From Bacillota bacterium (GTDB lineage Bacteria > Bacillota > Clostridia > Christensenellales > Aristaeellaceae): DNA of 8,881 nt. Below the pieces are notes generated by a model, which saw nothing but the letters and a program-made list of their open reading frames with translations, had not been told where the DNA came from and did no database searches. Below, in pieces: positions 5,100 to 8,881 of this stretch; the first letter of the stretch is position 1; every line of letters begins with the position of its first letter. The position numbers and the translations under genes were made by a program. The stretch is taken from NCBI GenBank assembly GCA_023459675.1, contig JAEWTC010000071.1, positions 1-8,881 of the forward strand, given 5' to 3'.

Positions 5100-5220
5100 C
5101 ACACAGGCTGGCTGTCATATTTCCACCATCTTGGGCCTGCAAAACCCTCGACGTAGCGCTGCTACTACTTCGGATTTTGCAAACCCAACCTGACGAAAAT
5201 CTGAATCGCCAGCCTGTGTG
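5100..5220 (+). repeat. 121-base self-complementary element after rplQ (MITE-like or giant hairpin)
   Basis: Perfect 13-base inverted ends CACACAGGCTGGC (5100-5112) and GCCAGCCTGTGTG (5208-5220) enclose a sequence that keeps pairing inward: TCA 5115-5117/TGA 5202-5204, ATTT 5119-5122/AAAT 5197-5200, TTGGG 5131-5135/CCCAA 5184-5188, GCAAAA 5139-5144/TTTTGC 5175-5180, and GTAGC 5153-5157/GCTAC 5161-5165 at the tip with loop GCT. Allowing one mismatch, the match runs out to TA (5097-5098) and TA (5222-5223). It starts 23 bases after the rplQ stop and is followed by TTATTCTTC. It could be a dispersed palindromic repeat or the main 3'-end structure of the ribosomal transcript. Copy number cannot be seen here. 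Confidence 0.65.
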
Positions 5221-5221
5221 T

Positions 5222-5250
5222 TATTCTTCATCGTTTACCGACGAAGAATA
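5222..5250 (+). other. Short hairpin adjoining the palindromic element
   Basis: TATTCTTC (5222-5229) pairs with GAAGAATA (5243-5250), and TCG (5231-5233) with CGA (5239-5241), around a TTTAC loop with one A/C mismatch. There is no T-run after it. It may be a 3'-end processing or stabilising hairpin. Confidence 0.45.
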
Positions 5251-5374
5251 TCCGTAATAGACGATGACGCGTCTGGTTGCGCCCATTGCGGTTTTGCGGG
5301 GCGAGCTGCGCCTATGCGCATTCCTTCAAAGCCCACCCTTTCACAACACGGGAATCGGCTGCACCCGCGCAATA

Positions 5375-5404
5375 AAAAACTGACGGATTTTTCCGTCAGT
5401 TTTT
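5375..5404 (+). terminator. Bidirectional intrinsic terminator
   Basis: A perfect 13-pair stem: AAAAACTGACGGA (5375-5387) and TCCGTCAGTTTTT (5392-5404) around a four-T loop. The A-run on one side and T-run on the other make it work on both strands. It therefore closes the ribosomal operon on plus and the fba-rfbB transcript on minus. It lies 297 bases after rplQ and 179 bases beyond the rfbB stop. Confidence 0.93.
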
Positions 5405-5583
5405 ATGTTACTGTTCACGGGTCTAGGAGCACGATCCGGGGAACGATCAGCCTTCCTTTGCGGGCAAATTCTTGTAGGACTAGCTTTTCACGTCAAGGCT
5501 TTGCGCGGGTTCACCGCGCCGTCTGGCAAAGGGCTATAGTGCATCCATCCGCGCTGCGCGCCTTCACGATCCATAGGGACAGA
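5405..5583 (-). other. Untranslated 3' region of the rfbB transcript
   Basis: No supported gene on either strand. The only structure seen is a hairpin, GCGCGG 5503-5508/CCGCGC 5514-5519 with a five-base loop, that could be extended by CTTTG/CAAAG flanks. A plus-strand open frame crosses this region and most of rfbB but has no ribosome binding site and no recognisable family. The stretch would be the 3' tail of the fba-rfbB mRNA up to the terminator at 5375-5404. Confidence 0.4.
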
Positions 5584-6603
5584 TCAGCGATTCCCGTACA
5601 TCTGCTCGTAATACCGCTGATATTCGCCGCTTACAATCGGCTGCCACCAGGCCTCGTTGTCCCGGTACCAGTGGATGGTTTTCATAATGCCGTCCGCGAA
5701 GGCCGTTTCCGGCAGCCATCCAAGCTCCGCGTGGATCTTGGCGGGGTCGATCGCGTAGCGCAGGTCGTGCCCCTTGCGGTCGGCCACGTAGGTAATCAGG
5801 CTTTCGGGCTTTTGAAGCGCCTTGCAGATCGTTTTGATGACGTCGATGTTGCGCTGCTCGTTATGCCCGCCGATGTTGTACACCTCGCCCACGCGGCCGC
5901 TTTGCACAATCAGGTCAATCGCCTTGCAGTGGTCCTCCACATACAGCCAGTCGCGCACGTTCAGCCCTTCGCCGTACACGGGCAGGGGCTTGTCGTGCAG
6001 GCAGTTGATGGCCATCAGCGGGATCATCTTCTCGGGGAACTGGTAGGGGCCGTAGTTGTTGGAGCAGCGTGAAATGCTCACCGGCAGCCCGTAGGTGCGG
6101 TGGTAGGCCAGCACCAGCAAATCCGCCGCCGCCTTGGAAGCCGAATAGGGGCTGGAGGTGTGGATGGGCGTGTCCTCGGTAAACAGCAGGTCCGGGCGGT
6201 CCAGCGGCAGATCGCCGTATACCTCGTCCGTCGATACCTGATGGTACCGGGTGATCCCATACTTGCGGCACGCGTCCAGCAGCGCCTGCGTGCCCAGAAC
6301 GTTGGTCTGCAAAAACACGCCGGGTTGCTCGATGGAGCGGTCTACGTGCGTTTCGGCGGCAAAGTTCACCACCACGTCCGGTTTCTCTAATGCAAACAGC
6401 TGGAACACGGCCTCGCGGTCGCAGATATCGGTTTTACTGAAGCGAAACCGGGGGTTGTCCATCACGGGCGCGAGGGTGGAAAGGTTTCCCGCGTAGGTCA
6501 GCTTATCCAGGCACACCACGGTATCCTGCGGGTGATTTTCCAGCAGATAGTAGATGAAATTCGCGCCGATAAAACCGGCGCCGCCGGTAACGAAGTACTT
6601 CAA
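5584..6603 (-). CDS. rfbB: dTDP-glucose 4,6-dehydratase
   Basis: Converts dTDP-glucose to dTDP-4-keto-6-deoxyglucose, the second step towards dTDP-L-rhamnose and other deoxysugars used in cell-surface polysaccharides. It is an extended SDR protein with tightly bound NAD. 339 residues when started at TTG 6603-6601, chosen because GGAGGG (6616-6611) lies seven bases upstream and the protein then opens with the canonical KYFVTGGAGFIG. Seen: the Rossmann GxxGxxG at 7-13, FAAETHVDRS at 81-90, the Thr125-Asp126-Glu127 triad of STDEVYG, Tyr153 and Lys157 of YSASK, RCSNNYGPYQFPEK at 179-192, and VRDWLYVEDHC at 216-226. No rfbA, rfbC or rfbD is in the window. It lies 69 bases downstream of fba and is probably co-transcribed. 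Confidence 0.96.
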   Translation of the reverse strand: MKYFVTGGAGFIGANFIYYLLENHPQDTVVCLDKLTYAGNLSTLAPVMDNPRFRFSKTDICDREAVFQLFALEKPDVVVNFAAETHVDRSIEQPGVFLQTNVLGTQALLDACRKYGITRYHQVSTDEVYGDLPLDRPDLLFTEDTPIHTSSPYSASKAAADLLVLAYHRTYGLPVSISRCSNNYGPYQFPEKMIPLMAINCLHDKPLPVYGEGLNVRDWLYVEDHCKAIDLIVQSGRVGEVYNIGGHNEQRNIDVIKTICKALQKPESLITYVADRKGHDLRYAIDPAKIHAELGWLPETAFADGIMKTIHWYRDNEAWWQPIVSGEYQRYYEQMYGNR

Positions 6604-6636
6604 ACCGAATCCCTCCAATGCGCAAGATGTGGAAAT

Positions 6637-6654
6637 GGCCCGCGTGCGCGGGCC
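6637..6654 (-). terminator. Weak hairpin between fba and rfbB (partial terminator or processing site)
   Basis: A perfect seven-pair GC stem, GGCCCGC (6637-6643) with GCGGGCC (6648-6654), and a four-base loop. Read on the minus strand it is followed by ATTTCC, too short a T-run for full termination. It could reduce rfbB transcription relative to fba or protect the fba mRNA 3' end. Confidence 0.45.
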
Positions 6655-6672
6655 TTTCACTGTTTCCGCTTA

Positions 6673-7608
6673 TCAGGCTTTGCCGCTGCAGCCCAGAACG
6701 TTGACGATCTTATGCCGCACCATGGAGCGGATGCCGTCGCGCGCGTCGCGCAGGTAGTCGCGCGGGTCGAAATGATCGGGATGCTCGGCGAAGTGCTTGC
6801 GCACCTCGGCGGTAAAGGCAAGGCGAAGGTCGGAGTCGATATTGATCTTGCAAACCGCAAGGGACGCGGCTTTGCGTAGCATGCTTTCGGGTACGCCCTG
6901 CGCGCCGGGCATGCTGCCGCCGAACTTGTTGATCATGTCCACATACTCGGGCACCACGCTGCTGGCGCCGTGCAGCACGATGGGGAAGCCCGGCAGGCGT
7001 TTGGCGACTTCTTCCAGAATGTCGAAACGGAGCTTCGGCTCGCCCTTGAATTTGAACGCGCCGTGGCTGGTGCCGATGGCGATGGCAAGGCTGTCGCACC
7101 CGGTGCGCTTGACGAACTCTTCCACCTCGTCGGGGTGGGTGTAGGAGCTGTCCTCCGCGGACACCTTCACGTCGTCCTCCACGCCGGCCAGGCGGCCTAG
7201 TTCCGCTTCCACGGATACGTACTGGCTGCGGCTGTGCGCGTATTCCACTACCTTGCGGGTTTCTTCGATGTTCTTCTCAAACGTGTGGTGGCTGCCGTCG
7301 ATCATCACGCTGGTAAAGCCGCCGTCGATGCAGCTCTTGGCGGTTTCAAAATCGGGGCCGTGGTCCAGATGTACGGCGATGGGGAGATCGGTGTCAATCA
7401 GCGCCGCTTCGATCATCTTCATCAGGTACACGTGCTTGGCATAGGCGCGCGCGCCTTTGCTCACCTGCAGGATCACCGGCGCGTTTTCCAGCTTCGCGGC
7501 CTCGGTAATACCCTGTACGATCTCCATATTATTCACGTTAAAGGCGCCGATTGCATATCCGCCCTGGTAGGCTTTTTTGAACATTTCCTGTGTGTTGACC
7601 AACGGCAT
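6673..7608 (-). CDS. fba: Class II fructose-1,6-bisphosphate aldolase
   Basis: A zinc-dependent glycolytic and gluconeogenic enzyme that splits fructose-1,6-bisphosphate into dihydroxyacetone phosphate and glyceraldehyde-3-phosphate. 311 residues from the ATG at 7608, chosen because GGGAGG (7622-7617) lies eight bases upstream and the protein opens with the usual MPLVNTQEMFKKAYQGGYAIGAFNVNN. Seen: LDHG at 81-84 (catalytic Asp82, zinc ligand His83), EAELG (Glu134), GTSHGAFK with zinc ligand His182, LHGASS with zinc ligand His213, the GSMPGAQGVPES loop (231-242) and NIDSD (256-260). The enclosing open frame runs 37 codons further upstream, but those lie in the promoter region. It is first of a probable two-gene unit with rfbB. 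An extended -10 promoter lies just upstream. Confidence 0.97.
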   Translation of the reverse strand: MPLVNTQEMFKKAYQGGYAIGAFNVNNMEIVQGITEAAKLENAPVILQVSKGARAYAKHVYLMKMIEAALIDTDLPIAVHLDHGPDFETAKSCIDGGFTSVMIDGSHHTFEKNIEETRKVVEYAHSRSQYVSVEAELGRLAGVEDDVKVSAEDSSYTHPDEVEEFVKRTGCDSLAIAIGTSHGAFKFKGEPKLRFDILEEVAKRLPGFPIVLHGASSVVPEYVDMINKFGGSMPGAQGVPESMLRKAASLAVCKINIDSDLRLAFTAEVRKHFAEHPDHFDPRDYLRDARDGIRSMVRHKIVNVLGCSGKA

Positions 7609-7638
7609 GGCAGGAACCTCCCTTACTAATATTGGCTT

Positions 7639-7667
7639 ATTATACCATCCTTTGTCGGTTTCGTAAA
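7639..7667 (-). promoter_or_regulatory. Promoter of fba-rfbB
   Basis: On the minus strand, TTTACG (7667-7662), a 17-base spacer and a perfect TATAAT (7644-7639) preceded by TGG form an extended -10 promoter. Transcription should start near 7632, giving a leader of about 24 bases with the ribosome binding site in it. Confidence 0.82.
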
Positions 7668-7703
7668 TCTTTGGGGGCGCGTATCGCGCCGGGTTTCCAT
7701 CTA

Positions 7704-7712
7704 TGGTATACT
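7704..7712 (+). promoter_or_regulatory. Extended -10 promoter of the VanW-domain gene
   Basis: TGG (7704-7706) followed by TATACT (7707-7712). No good -35 is visible at the right distance (TCGCGC at 7684-7689), so recognition would rest on the extended -10. Transcription should start near 7718-7720, leaving a very short leader that begins at the AAAGGGG ribosome binding site (7718-7724). Confidence 0.6.
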
Positions 7713-7733
7713 GATGCAAAGGGGTGAGTGCGC

Positions 7734-8879
7734 TTGGGCAAACGGCTGCTGATGCTTGGTTTGGCGGGAATGCTTTTGCTCGCCTCGTTTCCCGCGCTTG
7801 CCCAAACGGCGGAAACGCCCGCGCCGCAGCTTGTGGACGAGGTTGTGATCGAGGACGACGTTCCAGACGACGGCATGGGCGAGATCGTGGGCGAAGCGGA
7901 CCGCGTACCCCCGATCATCGAAGGGCTTCAACCGCTGTACACTACGAAAATCAAATTCCTGACCGCCAACGGGGCCACCGCCACCATCCGCGCGGATCAG
8001 GATCAGAACTCCGAAGCGCTCGGGTTTGCCAACAAGGGCGAGGTCATCACCATTTACCAGGTGTATCCCGCCTATGTGCTGGCGGAGATCAATGGGGTTG
8101 CCGGGTTTATCCTGCGCACCTGCATTGATGAAAACGTCACCGTGCTGGACCCAGTCAACACCCCGCCCTACGGCGTGGTGACGACGCGCTACGTTGCCAC
8201 CACCACGGCTGTGGCGCAGGTGCACGTGGAACCCGATGCGAGCAGCGAAACCTTCCCAATCGAGGTGGGGGCGGACAGCCGGGTGGCGATCCTTGATTTT
8301 GTGAACGGGTTTGCCAAGGTGCTTTACTGGCGCAGCTACGGTTATATCGACGCTGCGCTGCTCAAAGATCTTGCGGTGGTTGCGCCTACCGATATGCCCA
8401 TGAGCGCCGAAACGCCCATCGCCGCGTTTTCCTCATTCTTTGCCTATAACAACGGCGTGGAACTAAACGACGGCCGCGTGCAAAACATCATCCGCTCCTG
8501 CCAGTCCATGACCCGCGTTCTGCAGTCCGGCGAAACGCTGAACTTTAACGAGCAGGTTGGCCCCTACCGCAAGGACAACGGCTATTTCCCCGCGCCCGTG
8601 CTCATCAACGGCCAGGCCGTGCCCGGCTACGGCGGCGGCACGTGCCAAAGCTCGTCCACCCTGTATAACACCGTACGCCAGCTGCCGGGCGTTACCGTGC
8701 TCTACCGCCGCCCGCACGGCCCCGCCTGCGCCCGCTACCTGCCCATGCACCAGGACGCCGCCGTGGGCAGCGATAACCTGAATTTTATCATCCGCAACGA
8801 TTATCCCTTCGCCATCCGCATCCTTGCCGAAACCACCGGCGAAGGCGTGCTCACCATCCAGATCTTCCGGGCGGAGTAG
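7734..8879 (+). CDS. Secreted protein with SH3-like segments and a VanW domain
   Basis: 381 residues from TTG 7734, preferred because AAAGGGG (7718-7724) lies nine bases upstream. GTG 7728 adds two residues but leaves only three bases of spacing. Residues 1-23 are a signal peptide (Lys-Arg, hydrophobic core, ALA before Gln24). An acidic proline-containing linker (about 27-60) follows. Residues 70-131 and 156-210 look like two bacterial SH3 repeats of the peptidoglycan-associated type. Residues 233-381 are a VanW domain: LQSGETLNFNEQVGPYRKDNGY, then PVLINGQAVPGYGGGTCQSSSTLYN with Cys304, and a conserved C-terminal DAAVG. VanW is named from vancomycin-resistance clusters, but its biochemical role is unsettled. 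A job at the cell wall is inferred from signal peptide plus SH3. No van genes are nearby, so a resistance role is not supported. Confidence 0.88.
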   Translation: MGKRLLMLGLAGMLLLASFPALAQTAETPAPQLVDEVVIEDDVPDDGMGEIVGEADRVPPIIEGLQPLYTTKIKFLTANGATATIRADQDQNSEALGFANKGEVITIYQVYPAYVLAEINGVAGFILRTCIDENVTVLDPVNTPPYGVVTTRYVATTTAVAQVHVEPDASSETFPIEVGADSRVAILDFVNGFAKVLYWRSYGYIDAALLKDLAVVAPTDMPMSAETPIAAFSSFFAYNNGVELNDGRVQNIIRSCQSMTRVLQSGETLNFNEQVGPYRKDNGYFPAPVLINGQAVPGYGGGTCQSSSTLYNTVRQLPGVTVLYRRPHGPACARYLPMHQDAAVGSDNLNFIIRNDYPFAIRILAETTGEGVLTIQIFRAE

Positions 8880-8881
8880 GG

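Noticed and set aside
5218..6072. A 284-codon plus-strand open frame over the convergent spacer and rfbB
   Set aside because: It runs through the terminator at 5375-5404 and antisense to rfbB, with no ribosome binding site and no known family.
7734..8879. Vancomycin-resistance determinant
   Set aside because: VanW domains are widespread in Clostridia without resistance, and no vanA/H/X/Y/R/S genes lie nearby.

Overview
The window looks like a chromosomal segment of a GC-rich member of the Clostridia (Bacillota). The grounds are the gene order map - KOW protein - infA - rpmJ - rpsM - rpsK - rpsD - rpoA - rplQ, strong AGGAGG-type ribosome binding sites, frequent TTG/GTG starts, extended -10 promoters, an enlarged L17, and a secreted SH3/VanW protein. 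A Christensenellales- or Oscillospirales-type gut clostridium is plausible, but that is a guess. No phage, transposase, CRISPR array, tRNA or rRNA gene was seen.

Region 1 (1-5077, plus strand) is the distal end of the ribosomal protein cluster. It starts inside map, which lacks about 60 N-terminal residues. A small KOW-domain RNA-binding protein and infA follow in overlapping, probably translationally coupled frames, then rpmJ, rpsM, rpsK, rpsD, rpoA and rplQ. The proteins are ordinary housekeeping products, and L36 and S4 both keep complete zinc ligand sets. The gaps are not ordinary. Between rpmJ and rpsM lie 632 bases with no convincing gene. They begin with a long imperfect hairpin directly after the rpmJ stop (1315-1441), continue with four more hairpins, then a near-consensus extended -10 promoter (1604-1632), then a roughly 300-base rpsM leader that folds by eye into stacked helices closing next to the rpsM ribosome binding site. 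Another 187-base structured spacer lies between rpsM and rpsK. These RNA-level structures are the best candidates for something undescribed.

Region 2 (5078-5583) is the convergent spacer. It holds a 121-base element that is self-complementary over nearly its whole length (5100-5220; terminator or MITE-like), a short hairpin (5222-5250), and a textbook bidirectional intrinsic terminator (5375-5404). About 180 bases before the end of rfbB have no supported gene.

Region 3 (5584-7608, minus strand) is a probable two-gene transcript: class II fructose-bisphosphate aldolase (fba), then dTDP-glucose 4,6-dehydratase (rfbB). A small GC hairpin lies between them. The unit is read from a good extended -10 promoter at 7639-7667.

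Region 4 (7707-8879, plus strand) is a divergently transcribed secreted protein with a signal peptide, two SH3-like segments and a C-terminal VanW domain, probably acting at the cell wall.

All helices were found by eye. No folding energy, covariation or homology search was run.
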